Part shown: positions 25,246 through 33,627 of the stretch, piece by piece
How the letters are laid out: every line of letters begins with the position of its first letter
How positions within the stretch are numbered: position 1 is the stretch's first letter
Source: DATBGO01 sp036558005
Lineage (GTDB): Bacteria; Actinomycetota; Actinomycetes; Streptosporangiales; Streptosporangiaceae
Direction of reading: 5' to 3'
Assembly: GCA_036558005.1 (NCBI GenBank)
Contig: DATBGO010000237.1
Coordinates: 1 to 64,000 of the forward strand
Length of the DNA stretch: 64,000 nucleotides
Notes under the pieces: generated by a model
What the model was told of the DNA's origin: nothing
What the model saw: the letters and a program-made list of their open reading frames with translations, nothing else
Database searches by the model: none
Program-made: the position numbers and the translations under genes

Positions 25246-26076
25246 ATGCCTGAACCGCAGTCCGCCGACGCACCCCCCAGCACCCAGGTCGACCCGCGCG
25301 AACTGCCCGCGTCGCTGCGCGAGGCGGGGCTGGCGAACTGGATCCGCGAGCCGCTGGACGACGCGGTGGACCGCAGGCGCCGGATCCTGTTCCCGCCGGC
25401 CGCGGCGATGATCGGGACCCCGGCCAGCGAGTACCAGGGGCCGCTGCTGGCGCAGGCGCGCCAGCCCGACACGATCTTCATGATGGGCGACAACCCGGCG
25501 CTGCCGGTGATGCCCGAGCGGCCGGCGCTGCGGGACTTCTACCTGCTGCGGTTCGGCCGGGTGCCGCGCACGCACCTGCTGCAGAGCGCCCGGGTGGCCA
25601 GGGAGAACGGGCTGGGCGAGAAGGTGATCACGGCGTGCCTGCTGCACGACATCGCCATCGCCGGGCTGCTCTCGGCCAACCACGGCTACTGGGGCGCCCA
25701 GCTGGTCAGGCCGTACGTGGACGAGGAGGTCGCGTGGGCGATCGAGAAGCACGAGGCGCTGCGCTACTTCGCTGACGAGTCGGTCGGCTACAGCTACCCG
25801 AGCGCCTACGTCGAGTACTTCGGGGAGGACTACCGGCCGCCCGAGTACATCCGCCGCGAGCACGAGGCCGCCCGGCGGCACCGCTGGTACATGACCTCGC
25901 GGCTGGTCACCATCAACGACATCTACTCCTTCGACCCCGCGGTCGTGGTCAGCTTCGAGGAGTTCGAGGACGTGCTGGGCCGGAACTTCCGCCAGCCCAG
26001 TGAGGGGCTGGGATTCGACGGCTCCCCGGTCGCGCACATGTGGCGGACGATGATCTGGCCCAACAACTTCCTGTGA
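25246..26076 (+). CDS. HD-domain protein
   Basis: 276 residues. RTHLLQSARVARENG, then CLLHDIAIAGLL with the His-Asp pair, IEKHEALRYF and TINDIYSF give the H...HD...H...D metal ligand series. The HD superfamily includes phosphohydrolases and also cyanamide hydratase, which adds water to a cyano group. The position next to a nitrile hydratase makes a related reaction on a nitrile-type compound conceivable, but sequence alone does not show it. Start ATG after GAAAGGA. Divergent promoter with the PBP-fold gene (114 bases). Confidence 0.78.
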   Translation: MPEPQSADAPPSTQVDPRELPASLREAGLANWIREPLDDAVDRRRRILFPPAAAMIGTPASEYQGPLLAQARQPDTIFMMGDNPALPVMPERPALRDFYLLRFGRVPRTHLLQSARVARENGLGEKVITACLLHDIAIAGLLSANHGYWGAQLVRPYVDEEVAWAIEKHEALRYFADESVGYSYPSAYVEYFGEDYRPPEYIRREHEAARRHRWYMTSRLVTINDIYSFDPAVVVSFEEFEDVLGRNFRQPSEGLGFDGSPVAHMWRTMIWPNNFL

Positions 26077-26442
26077 TCAGACGAAGATCCGGCGGGTTAC
26101 CACGCCGCGGCCGATGTCGCGGCCGCGCCAGATCGTGAACGGCTCGCCGGGCGACAGGTAGTCGACCACGTCGTCACCGACCACCGTCATCGTCACCAGG
26201 GCATCGAAGTCCGGCGCCCGCGGGCTGGCGTCGCTGGCCGTGATCAGCGCGCTGAACATCTTGTCCTGGTGCGCCGGCGGCCCGGCCGCCCGGACCACGA
26301 TGCGGCAGGCCGGCCCGGGCAGGGCCGGCCGCGGCGCTGCCGGGACGGCGCTGTGCGCCTCCTCCGGCAGGAGCGCGACCAGAGCCTGGTACTTGTACCG
26401 CTTCACCACGTCACCGTCCCGTGATCCCGCCACCAGGGACAC
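26077..26442 (-). CDS. Conserved hypothetical protein with EF-Tu domain-like beta barrel
   Basis: 121 residues. RYKYQALVALLP opens the domain and YLSPGEPFTIWRGRDIGRGVVTRRIFV closes it, a pattern like the C-terminal beta barrel of elongation factor Tu. No GTPase domain is present. The GTG start lies 7 bases after a TATAAA hexamer on the minus strand, which fits a leaderless mRNA; a double GTG 11-12 codons downstream is the alternative start. The stop directly abuts the HD gene. Function unknown. Confidence 0.65.
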   Translation of the reverse strand: MSLVAGSRDGDVVKRYKYQALVALLPEEAHSAVPAAPRPALPGPACRIVVRAAGPPAHQDKMFSALITASDASPRAPDFDALVTMTVVGDDVVDYLSPGEPFTIWRGRDIGRGVVTRRIFV

Positions 26443-26446
26443 TCGC

Positions 26447-26469
26447 GTGATTTATATCGTAACACGATA
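26447..26469 (-). promoter_or_regulatory. Promoter with 15-base palindrome
   Basis: TATCGT-GTT-ACGATA is a perfect palindrome that runs directly into a TATAAAT -10-like box on the minus strand, 13 bases before the GTG of the EF-Tu-domain-like gene. A repressor bound there would block the promoter. No regulator gene is adjacent. Confidence 0.55.
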
Positions 26470-26610
26470 GATCGCGCGGCGCGCCCTGACCTCGCGGTAA
26501 CGGTCGTGGCCGGCGAGGCTGGCTACGGTCACTACATCGCGGGCACGCCGCAGTGACCGCCGGGATGCCACGGTGAGCGCCGCCGCGGCCGGGCGCTAGT
26601 ATCGCCGGTC

Positions 26611-27537
26611 ATGGTGGCTGAATCCGGGCTCGATGACGAGGTTCGCGCGGCCGGTGACCGGATCGGCGACCTGCGCGCCACGCCCGCGGTCCAGGTCAGC
26701 GAGCACTTGTGGCTGAAGCTGGAGAACTTCCAGCCGGCCGGCAGTTTCAAGGTGCGGGGCTTCCTGAACGCGGTCAGGAGCCTGAGCCGGGACGAGCTCG
26801 CGGCCGGGATCGTGACGGTCAGCGCGGGCAACGCGGCGCTGGCGGCGGCGTACGCGGCCCGGCAGGCCGGCGTCGGGTGCACGGTGGTCATGTTCGACAC
26901 CGCGCCCGCGGCCAAGCGGGACGGGGTGCGGGCGCTGGGCGGCGAGGTGCTTTCCTTGCCGCGGCCGCGGCTGCTGGACTGGATGGCCAGCCGCGGCTGG
27001 GAGAGCATGCCACAGCGCTTCATCCACCCGTTCGCTGACCCGGCGGTCATCACCGGGCACGCCACCATGGCACTGGAACTGCTGGACCAGGTGCCGGGCC
27101 TGCGGCGGGTGCTGGTGGCCGTCGGCGGCGGCGGGCTGGCCTCCGGCGTCGGGGCCGCGCTGCACGCGGCCGGCCAGCCGGTCGAGGTGATCGGCGTCCA
27201 GTCCAGCGGCTACCCGCTCTGGCCGCGGACGTTCGGCGCGGGCCAGCCGCCCGAACTGGTGCCCGACACCATCGCCGACGGCACCACCGCGCCCTACGAG
27301 CCGGGCATGCACGAGCGGCTGCGCACCGCGGTGGACCGCTGGACCGAGGTGCCCGAGGCCGGCCTGCGCGCGGCCGTGGCCGAGCTGGCGCTGCGGCACA
27401 AGGTGGTGGCCGAGGGCGCCGGCGCGCTCGCTTACCAGGCCGCGGCCGGGCTGCCCGGCGGCGAGCCCACCGCCGCGGTCATCTCCGGCGGCAACATCGA
27501 CGCCGGCCGCCTCGCCGAGCTGCTCACCAGCGGCTGA
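26611..27537 (+). CDS. PLP-dependent threonine/serine dehydratase-like enzyme
   Basis: 308 residues of fold-type II. The PLP lysine is in GSFKVRG (about residues 44-50), the pyridine-ring Asn in VSAGNAAL (usually SxGN), and the phosphate-binding glycine loop is VAVGGGGLASG. Such enzymes deaminate threonine or serine, or racemise amino acids. There is no ACT regulatory domain, which argues for a catabolic or racemase role rather than IlvA. The ATG follows a TAGTAT hexamer by 8 bases with no ribosome site, so the mRNA may be leaderless. Confidence 0.85.
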   Translation: MVAESGLDDEVRAAGDRIGDLRATPAVQVSEHLWLKLENFQPAGSFKVRGFLNAVRSLSRDELAAGIVTVSAGNAALAAAYAARQAGVGCTVVMFDTAPAAKRDGVRALGGEVLSLPRPRLLDWMASRGWESMPQRFIHPFADPAVITGHATMALELLDQVPGLRRVLVAVGGGGLASGVGAALHAAGQPVEVIGVQSSGYPLWPRTFGAGQPPELVPDTIADGTTAPYEPGMHERLRTAVDRWTEVPEAGLRAAVAELALRHKVVAEGAGALAYQAAAGLPGGEPTAAVISGGNIDAGRLAELLTSG

Positions 27538-27590
27538 AGCCGGCCGGAGGCCGGCGCGCAACGCCGAAGCGAGGCACCTGAGTAGCGTGC

Positions 27591-27977
27591 TCAGCCTGGT
27601 CCGGTGCCGGGCAGGAAGCCGGCCTCGCCGGCCAGCGCGGCCGGGGCACGCATCCGCCACGCGTCGGTCACCAGCTCGGCCAGCCGCCCGGCATCCACCT
27701 TCGCCAGCCGCACCATCACCAGCGGCAGGCCGTCATAGCCGCGCGTGGTGAAGAACACCTCCGGCTCGCCCAGCAGCAGGGCCTGCTTCTCCGCCTCGTC
27801 GCCGGTGAACAGCACCGCGATATCGGTGCGGATCACCCGCCGCCGGCCCGGCTCACGCTCGGGATAGGACCAGACGAATCCCTTCCCGCCGACCCGGAAG
27901 TCGAAGCCGTCGCTGTCGACCTCCTCCACCTGCGGCAGGGCCAGCGCCAGGCGGCGCACGTCGTCAGCGTCAGCCAT
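27591..27977 (-). CDS. MmcQ/YjbR-family protein
   Basis: 128 residues beginning MADADDVRRLALALPQVEE, then FRVGGKGFVWSYPE and DAWRMRAP at the end, as in the YjbR/MmcQ fold. These proteins have a double-wing DNA-binding-like fold but no established activity. The start is chosen for the family-like N-terminus; the open frame upstream encodes a translated 9-base tandem repeat. Confidence 0.83.
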   Translation of the reverse strand: MADADDVRRLALALPQVEEVDSDGFDFRVGGKGFVWSYPEREPGRRRVIRTDIAVLFTGDEAEKQALLLGEPEVFFTTRGYDGLPLVMVRLAKVDAGRLAELVTDAWRMRAPAALAGEAGFLPGTGPG

Positions 27978-27980
27978 CCC

Positions 27981-28007
27981 GGCCGTCCTGGCCGTCCTGG
28001 CCGTCCT
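27981..28007. repeat. Three copies of a 9-base tandem repeat
   Basis: GGCCGTCCT occurs three times in a row immediately upstream of the YjbR-like start, on the boundary of an intergenic region. No function is evident. Confidence 0.6.
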
Positions 28008-28098
28008 GGCCGAAGCCCGCTGCGCGCATGCCCATAGCCTAGGGGCCCGCACCGGCAGCCGGGCTCCCCGCGGGCTTCGCCAGCTGGGGACTCAGTGG

Positions 28099-28608
28099 TT
28101 ACGCCGGGCCCACGGCCCTTGCCAGGAGTTCCAGCTTGACCAGCGACGCGGTCATGGCGTCCCGCCACTCCTCGCCGTCCCGGACGGCCTCGCGCAGTTC
28201 CTCCGGGGAACGGCTGCAGTCGAACGTCTCGGTGACCACGGCGGCTCCGGCGCCATCGGGGGAGAGCTCGAACCTCCACCGGAACCACGCGGGTTCGCCG
28301 GTGACTTCCTGCTCTCCGGGGCCGGAGGCGACCACCTCCACCCGCACCGGCTCCCACGCCAGCCGGTGGCCGGCCTGGTACTCGACCACCTCGTTGCGCA
28401 TCTGGTACGCACCACGGTCGGCGTGGTACATGTTCATCCGGAAGACGTCACCGGTACCTGACAGCCTGACCGCAGGGGCCGGCTCCCGTACCATGCCCGA
28501 GCCGTCGATCAGCGGATGGTTCGCCGAGTCGGCCAGTAGCGCGAACAGCCGTTCCGCGGGTGCCTCGATGTGCCGGGAGACCGATACGAGTCCGTCTGCC
28601 ATCGTCAT
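28099..28608 (-). CDS. SRPBCC-family protein (START-like)
   Basis: 169 residues with the helix-grip pattern: VSRHIEAPAERLFALLAD at the start, YQMRNEVVEYQAGHRLAWE and TETFDCSRSPEELREAV, ending in a long helix. This group binds small hydrophobic ligands; many are annotated ATPase/AHSA1-like. ATG after AGGAAGGGC. It lies 51 bases downstream of the ArsR gene on the same strand, a very common operon pair, and is probably under its control. Confidence 0.85.
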   Translation of the reverse strand: MTMADGLVSVSRHIEAPAERLFALLADSANHPLIDGSGMVREPAPAVRLSGTGDVFRMNMYHADRGAYQMRNEVVEYQAGHRLAWEPVRVEVVASGPGEQEVTGEPAWFRWRFELSPDGAGAAVVTETFDCSRSPEELREAVRDGEEWRDAMTASLVKLELLARAVGPA

Positions 28609-28659
28609 GCCCTTCCTGTTGTCAGTGGATGCGGTCGCCGCCGCGGGTATCGCTGGTCA

Positions 28660-28983
28660 TCAGGTGCTCCTTCGCCCGCGTTTGCCCCGGGCTATCTCGG
28701 TGTGCAGGGCGTCCAGCCGCTGCTCCCACATGGCCCGGTACCGGCTCAGCCATTCGTCGACCTCGGCGAGCGGCTCGGGGCGAAGACTGTAAACTCGCCG
28801 CTGCGCCTGCTGGCGGGTCTCGACCAGTCCCGCCTCCCGCAGCACGCGCAGGTGCCGCGATGCCCCCTCGCGGGCGATCGGCAGCAGCGCCGCCAGCTCA
28901 CCGGCGGTTGCCGGGCCGCGGGTCAAGGTATCCAGGATCGTCCGCCGGCTCTGGTCCGCCAGTGCCCGCAGTACAGCTTCCAT
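28660..28983 (-). CDS. ArsR-family transcriptional regulator
   Basis: 107 residues: MEAVLRALADQSRRTILDTL, recognition region TAGELAALLPIAREGASRHLRVLREAGLV, wing RRVYSL. The metal-binding cysteines of arsenic/cadmium sensors are absent, as in the SRPBCC-associated subgroup. It likely represses its own operon through the large dyad that ends 8 bases before the ATG. Confidence 0.9.
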   Translation of the reverse strand: MEAVLRALADQSRRTILDTLTRGPATAGELAALLPIAREGASRHLRVLREAGLVETRQQAQRRVYSLRPEPLAEVDEWLSRYRAMWEQRLDALHTEIARGKRGRRST

Positions 28984-28990
28984 GGCATTA

Positions 28991-29026
28991 ATGTATCAAG
29001 ATAGTTACGTAACCGTCTAGATACAT
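28991..29026. promoter_or_regulatory. 36-base dyad operator of the ArsR operon
   Basis: ATGTATC and GATACAT form the outer arms, GTTACGTAAC is a perfect palindrome at the exact centre, and the 6-base spacers match partly, giving 15 of 18 symmetric pairs. It is AT-rich in a GC-rich genome and abuts the ArsR start, so it should contain the promoter and binding sites for the regulator. Confidence 0.7.
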
Positions 29027-29193
29027 AACTCGATACCGCCGGGCTGAGCACGTCAGCGGTCACAGCGCTGCTGGACCGGCTGGAGCAAGATATTTGAGCT
29101 AGATGAGTGATTCGATGTCGAGAAGCTCTGATCGGCTCCGCTCACCAGGTGAAGCGCCACGACAGGCGTGGCCCACGACACCAGGAGATCACC

Positions 29194-29608
29194 ATGCCGA
29201 AGTACCTGCTACTCAAGCATTACCGCGGCGGCCCGCAGCCGCACCGTCCGGTGCCCCCGATGGACCAGTGGGCTCCCGAGGACGTGGAGGCACATGGCCT
29301 TCCTCAGGCACGTCAGCGAGCTGCTGGAGGAGAACGGCGAGTAAGTCGATGCGCAGGCGCTCACGCCGGCGCGCACCTGGGTGCGCTACGGCGGGCCGGA
29401 CGCCGCGCCTGTCACCACCGACGGCCCGCTGCCTGAGACCAGCGATCTCGTGGCGGGCTGGTACATGATCGACGTCGAGTCGTACGAGCGCGCGGTCGAG
29501 CTGGCGGCCTACGTCTCCTCCGAGCCCGGCCCGGGCGGAAATCCGCTGCATGAGTGGATCGATGTCCGGGAGGTCATGTCCGAGGCGAACTCCGACGACC
29601 CGGCGTGA
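29194..29608 (+). pseudogene. YCII/DGPF-family protein, frameshifted and with internal stop
   Basis: Starts after AGGAGATCACC with MPKYLLLKHYRGG, PPMDQWAPEDVEAH, then the frame shifts (apparent loss of two bases near 29285-29293) into MAFLRHVSELLEENGE, followed by TAA where a Tyr codon is expected, and continues as WVRYGGPDAAPVTTDGPLPE, LVAGWYMIDVESYERAVE and WIDVREVMSE. All parts of a normal YCII protein are there in order but in two frames plus a stop. The 3' end overlaps the next start (GTGA). YCII proteins are the standard partner of ECF42 factors, which is the next gene. Confidence 0.8.
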
Positions 29609-30678
29609 TCGCAGACCCGGCGCGACGGCTGGGCGAGGGCGCGCTGCGCGCCCTCGCTCCCCGGGTGCTCGCGGGCCTGGTCCGGCGGGGCGAGGACTTC
29701 GATGCCGCCGAGGACGCACTGCAGGAGGCGCTGCTGGAGGCGCTGCGGCTGTGGCCTGAGCACCCGCCGCGCGACCCGCGCGCGTGGCTGGCGACGGTCG
29801 CGACCCGGCGGCTCGTCGAAGGCCGCAGCGAGGCCGCCCGGCAGCGCCGTGAGGAGGCGACGTACGCGCAGCCGCGGCCCGCCGCCAGCGAGGAGGGTGA
29901 CGACACCCTCTTCCTGCTCTTCTGCTGCTGCCACCCCGACCTCACGCCCGCCTCCCAGGTGGCGCTGACCCTGCGCGCCGTCGGCGGCCTCACCACCCGG
30001 GAGATCGCCGACGCCTTCTACGTGCCGGAGGCGACGATGGCGCAGCGGATCAGCCGGGCCAAGCGCGCCCTGCGGGGGCGCCGCCTGGACCAGCCCGGCG
30101 ACCTCGCCGTCGTGCTGCGGGTGCTCTACCTCGTCTACACGGCCGGCCACGCGGGCCGGGTCGACCTGGCCGGCGAGGCAATCCGGCTCGCCCGCCAGCT
30201 CACCCTCGCCACCGACGAACCGGAGGCGCGCGGGCTGCTCGCGCTGATGCTCCTCAGCCATGCCCGCCTCCCGGCGCGACTCGACTCACAGGGTCGCATC
30301 GTCACGCTCGACCGGCAGGACCGCGGCCGGTGGGACACCCGCGAGATCGCCGAGGGCGTGCGCGTCCTGCAGTCGGCACTGGCCGCTGAGCGCCCCGGCC
30401 GCTACCAGGTCGAGGCCGCCGCCGGGCTGCGCGAGACCGACCGGCTGCGCGAGGTGCTCGGCGACCGGCACCGGTGGCACGCCGCCCGCGGCCACCTGCA
30501 CGAGCTGAACGGCGACCTCCCGGCCGCGGCCACGGCATACGCGGACGCCGCCCGCCGGGCCACGGACGTCGCCGAACGCGACCACCTGGTCCGCCAGGCC
30601 GCCCGCGCCCGGGCCGCGGGATCAGGAGGAAGCAGTCGTCTCAGTGAGCCCCCTCCAGGCTCGCCTGGCTGGCGATGA
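29605..30678 (+). CDS. ECF42-type sigma factor with TPR tail, internally shortened
   Basis: 357 residues from a GTG overlapping the YCII stop. Region 2: FDAAEDALQEALLEALRLWP; region 4: LTTREIADAFYVPEATMAQRI; then the ECF42 tail YLVYTAGHAG, EARGLLALMLLSHARLPAR and QDRGRWDTREIAEG. After PGRYQVEAA the family normally has about 60 more residues (the PSPVVALNRAVA region); here the sequence jumps straight to RHRWHAARGHLHELNGD. The C-terminal 25 residues after the last helix look out of family. The gene could still work but its partner is broken, so decay is likely. Confidence 0.8.
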   Translation: MIADPARRLGEGALRALAPRVLAGLVRRGEDFDAAEDALQEALLEALRLWPEHPPRDPRAWLATVATRRLVEGRSEAARQRREEATYAQPRPAASEEGDDTLFLLFCCCHPDLTPASQVALTLRAVGGLTTREIADAFYVPEATMAQRISRAKRALRGRRLDQPGDLAVVLRVLYLVYTAGHAGRVDLAGEAIRLARQLTLATDEPEARGLLALMLLSHARLPARLDSQGRIVTLDRQDRGRWDTREIAEGVRVLQSALAAERPGRYQVEAAAGLRETDRLREVLGDRHRWHAARGHLHELNGDLPAAATAYADAARRATDVAERDHLVRQAARARAAGSGGSSRLSEPPPGSPGWR

Positions 30679-30784
30679 CCCCATTGACTAGCTGGGTGGC
30701 GGGGACGCCGCCGTCCGGCCGCTGAGCCCGCCAGGGCGCACCTGGCCGGACCAACCGGCGGCGCCGCTGTCCTACCGTGGAGGC

Positions 30785-31102
30785 ATGACCGGATGGAACA
30801 GCCTGCCGCCCGCGCTGCCGCCGCACGGCACGGTGCTGGCCTGGGCGCGAGGCTGCCGGTGTGATGAGTGTGAACGCGAGTACGAGCGTTTCGTGTCCGG
30901 ACTGGCGCTGCGAGGGCCGCTGCGGCTTCCCGCTCAACCCGAGCCCCGCAAGCTGGACGCCGACACCCTCGCCCGGCTGGATCCGGCGGTGAGCGGGTCT
31001 GCGTGCCCGGTGTGCGGTGCGCTGCGCCGTCAGCGGTGCCGCAACCTGGCGTTCCCTCAGCATTTCGGGCCGACTCATCCTGAGCGGGGAATCAGCCCGT
31101 GA
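30785..31102 (+). CDS. Small Cys-rich (probable zinc-binding) hypothetical protein
   Basis: 105 residues with two cysteine clusters: CRCDECEREY near residue 24 and CPVCGALRRQRC near residue 74. Both could hold zinc. A GTGGAGGC sits directly before the ATG. It ends 28 bases before the DNA ligase on the same strand. No family recognised; a nucleic-acid-linked role is possible from context only. Confidence 0.55.
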   Translation: MTGWNSLPPALPPHGTVLAWARGCRCDECEREYERFVSGLALRGPLRLPAQPEPRKLDADTLARLDPAVSGSACPVCGALRRQRCRNLAFPQHFGPTHPERGISP

Positions 31103-31130
31103 CCCAGGGCCAGGCGGAAAGGGGGCGCCC

Positions 31131-32891
31131 GTGCGGTACCTGATCGTGGCCGAGGCCTACCGTGACCTGGAGCAGGTAAGCAGCCGGCTGGTGCTGACCG
31201 AGCGGCTGGCCGCGCTGCTCGCGCAGACCCCGGCAGGACTGCTGCCGGCCGTGTGTTACCTGTGCCAGGGGCTGATAGCGCCCGAGTTCGCCGGGGTGGA
31301 CCTCGGCCTGGCCGAGAAGCTCGCCGTCCGCGCGGTGGCCACCGCGGCCGGCTCCGATGCCGTGCAGGTTGCCGCCCTGGTCCGGGAGACCGGCGACCTG
31401 GGCCAGGCCGCGGAGCGGCTGCTGACCCTGCCCGGGGCCGGTGACCGGGCGGCGAGCCTGGAGGTCACCGGTGTGGTGCGCACGCTGCGCGAGATCGCCG
31501 CCGCCGAGGGGCCGGGTTCGCAGGGCCGCAAGCTGGAGCTGCTGGCCGGGCTGCTCACCGAGGCCACCCCGCTGGAGGCCCGCTACCTGCTGCGCCTGGT
31601 GACCAGGAACCTGCGGCTGGGCATCGGCACGCCCACCATCCTGGACGCGCTGGCCCAGGTGCACGCGGGCGGCAAGGCCGCCAGGCCGGTGCTGGAGCGC
31701 GGCTACAACATCTGCTGTGACCTCGGCAAAGTAGCCGCCACCCTGGTGAGCGGCGGGCTGGCCGCGGTGGTAGAGCTGCGGGTCCAGCCGGGCAACCCGG
31801 TGCGGGTCATGCTGGCTCAGCGGCTGGCCGACGCCGGGGAGATCCTGGCCCGGCTGGGCGGGCGGTGCGCGGCCGAGTACAAGTACGACGGGGTGCGGGT
31901 TCAGGCGCACCGCACCGCCGACGGGACGATCGAGCTGTTCACCCGGCGGCTTGAGCAGATATCCGACCAGTTCCCCGACGTCGTTGAGCTGCTGGCGGGG
32001 CTGAAGCCGGCCGAGGCGATCCTCGAAGGGGAGGTCGTGGCGTACGACGCGGCCGCGGCCGAGCTGCGGCCGTTCGGCGAGGTCATGCTGCGCCGCCGTA
32101 AGCACGGCATCGACCAGGCGGTCATGGACGTGCCGGTGGGCCTGTTCTGCTTCGAGCTGCTGTACGCCGACGGCGAGGACCTGACCATGCTGCCGTATCC
32201 GCAGCGGCGTGCCGCGCTCGAGGCGGCCCTCACCCTCTCGCCCCGGCTGCGGCTCGCCACCGCCGCCGAGGTCACCGGCCCGGCCGAGCTGGACGCGATG
32301 TTCGCCCAGGCGGTCACCGACGGGTGCGAGGGGCTGGTGTGCAAGTCCACCGGGCCGGATTCGGCCTACCAGGCCGGGGCGCGCGGCTGGCAGTGGATCA
32401 AGCTCAAGCGGGACTACCGGACCGAGCTGGCCGACACCGTCGACCTGGTCGTCATCGGCGCGTTCGCCGGGCGCGGCCGCCGCGCCGGGGTCTACGGCGC
32501 GGTGCTGCTGGCCGCCTACGACGCGGCCGCCGGCGTGTTCCGCGCCGTGACCAAGTGCGGCGCCGGGTTCTCCGATGCCGACCTGGCCGCGCTGCCCGCC
32601 CGGCTGGCGCCGCTGCTCAGCCCGCACAAGCCCGCCCGGGTCGACGCGCGCCAGGAGCCGGACGCCTGGTTCGAGCCCGGCCTGGTCCTCGAAGTCCTCA
32701 GTGCCGAGCTGACTTTGTCCCCGAACTACACCGCCGCCTGGGGCCAGATCGACGACGACGCCGGGCTGGCCATGCGCTTTCCCCGGTTCACCGGGCGGTG
32801 GCGCGACGACAAGGCCCCAGAGGACGCCACCACCACCCGGGAGCTGGCCGAGTTGTTCCTCACCGCCGGGCGCAAGCCCGCGAGCGGCTAG
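31131..32891 (+). CDS. ATP-dependent DNA ligase (archaeal/eukaryal type)
   Basis: 586 residues with N-terminal DNA-binding domain (about 1-215), adenylation domain with the nucleotidyl lysine in EYKYDGVRVQAH (Lys251), motif III FCFELLYADGEDL, motif IV EGLVCKS, motif V WIKLKRDY, and an OB-fold domain (VVIGAFAGRGRRAG) to the end. It matches the stand-alone LigB/Dnl1-type of actinomycetes used in repair beside the essential NAD-dependent LigA. GTG start with AAAGGGGG five bases upstream; an upstream in-frame ATG overlaps the Cys-rich gene. Confidence 0.93.
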   Translation: MRYLIVAEAYRDLEQVSSRLVLTERLAALLAQTPAGLLPAVCYLCQGLIAPEFAGVDLGLAEKLAVRAVATAAGSDAVQVAALVRETGDLGQAAERLLTLPGAGDRAASLEVTGVVRTLREIAAAEGPGSQGRKLELLAGLLTEATPLEARYLLRLVTRNLRLGIGTPTILDALAQVHAGGKAARPVLERGYNICCDLGKVAATLVSGGLAAVVELRVQPGNPVRVMLAQRLADAGEILARLGGRCAAEYKYDGVRVQAHRTADGTIELFTRRLEQISDQFPDVVELLAGLKPAEAILEGEVVAYDAAAAELRPFGEVMLRRRKHGIDQAVMDVPVGLFCFELLYADGEDLTMLPYPQRRAALEAALTLSPRLRLATAAEVTGPAELDAMFAQAVTDGCEGLVCKSTGPDSAYQAGARGWQWIKLKRDYRTELADTVDLVVIGAFAGRGRRAGVYGAVLLAAYDAAAGVFRAVTKCGAGFSDADLAALPARLAPLLSPHKPARVDARQEPDAWFEPGLVLEVLSAELTLSPNYTAAWGQIDDDAGLAMRFPRFTGRWRDDKAPEDATTTRELAELFLTAGRKPASG

Positions 32892-32935
32892 CTGCGCTAT
32901 CACCGGTCCGGGTAAGCGCCGCCGCGGGTTCGTGG

Positions 32936-33271
32936 CTAGCGCTTGGGCGGGAGAGAGCGTGCGTACCCGGTACCCCGTTCTACCCACGGGATGAGCTGCT
33001 CGTCGGTGCGCAGATCGGCGGAACTGACGCGCAGCCATCCGGGCATCGCCCGCCCGCGCATCTCCGCCAGGCTGGCAGTTGTCGTGGCCGTCAGGGCGTC
33101 AGACTGCCGCGGGTCAACGCGGACCATGGCGCCGCCCTCGCCGCTGGCGGCGATGGCCATGTTGCCGCCGATGAGGAAGGCCAGCCCGCCGAACATCTTC
33201 CGCTCCGTCAGGTCAGGATCGCCGCCGATGAGCCGCCGGATCCGGCCCGCGAGTTCCTCGTCATAGGCCAT
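32936..33271 (-). CDS. TfoX N-terminal domain protein
   Basis: 111 residues: MAYDEELAGRIRRLIG, ERKMFGGLAFLIGGNMA and WVERGTGYARSLPPKR fit the TfoX/Sxy N-terminal domain. Actinobacterial single-domain versions have unknown function. ATG start with no strong ribosome site. Confidence 0.85.
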   Translation of the reverse strand: MAYDEELAGRIRRLIGGDPDLTERKMFGGLAFLIGGNMAIAASGEGGAMVRVDPRQSDALTATTTASLAEMRGRAMPGWLRVSSADLRTDEQLIPWVERGTGYARSLPPKR

Positions 33272-33299
33272 GCTGGTGAGCCTACCGAGCGCCGCGGAA

Positions 33300-33620
33300 A
33301 ACGTGCGCCGGCCCGGAGCCGCCCCATCCAGCAGCCTAGGCCGCGGCCCGCAAAGATCATCCGCTGGGCCACCGGTTCGTTGATCACGCCGGCCGCCGGG
33401 CCGTGTTCGTCCTCATAGGCCAGGAGGTTGCCGGACAGCGGGATCCGGCTGGCGAAATAGGTCGTGCCGTCGATCGGGTCGATGATCCACCGGCGGCCCG
33501 ACGACCCGGCGATGCTGCCGCTCTCCTCCCCGTAGATCCCGTCGTCCGGTGCATGACGAGAGCAGTTCTGCGCGCATCAGGTCCTCGACGGCCACATCCA
33601 CCAGGCGCTGGTAGCCAGGC
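33300..33620 (-). pseudogene. Inositol monophosphatase/histidinol phosphatase-like fragment
   Basis: Two frames on the minus strand contain pieces in family order: YQRLVDVAVEDLMRAELLS, then after a shift near 33555, APDDGIYGEESGSIAG, WIIDPIDGTTYFASRIPLS and GVINEPVAQRMIFAGRG. GEESG and DPIDGT are the metal-binding motifs of the IMPase family. The first about 50 and last about 100 residues are lost. It is a clear remnant. Confidence 0.75.
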
Positions 33621-33627
33621 GCAGACC

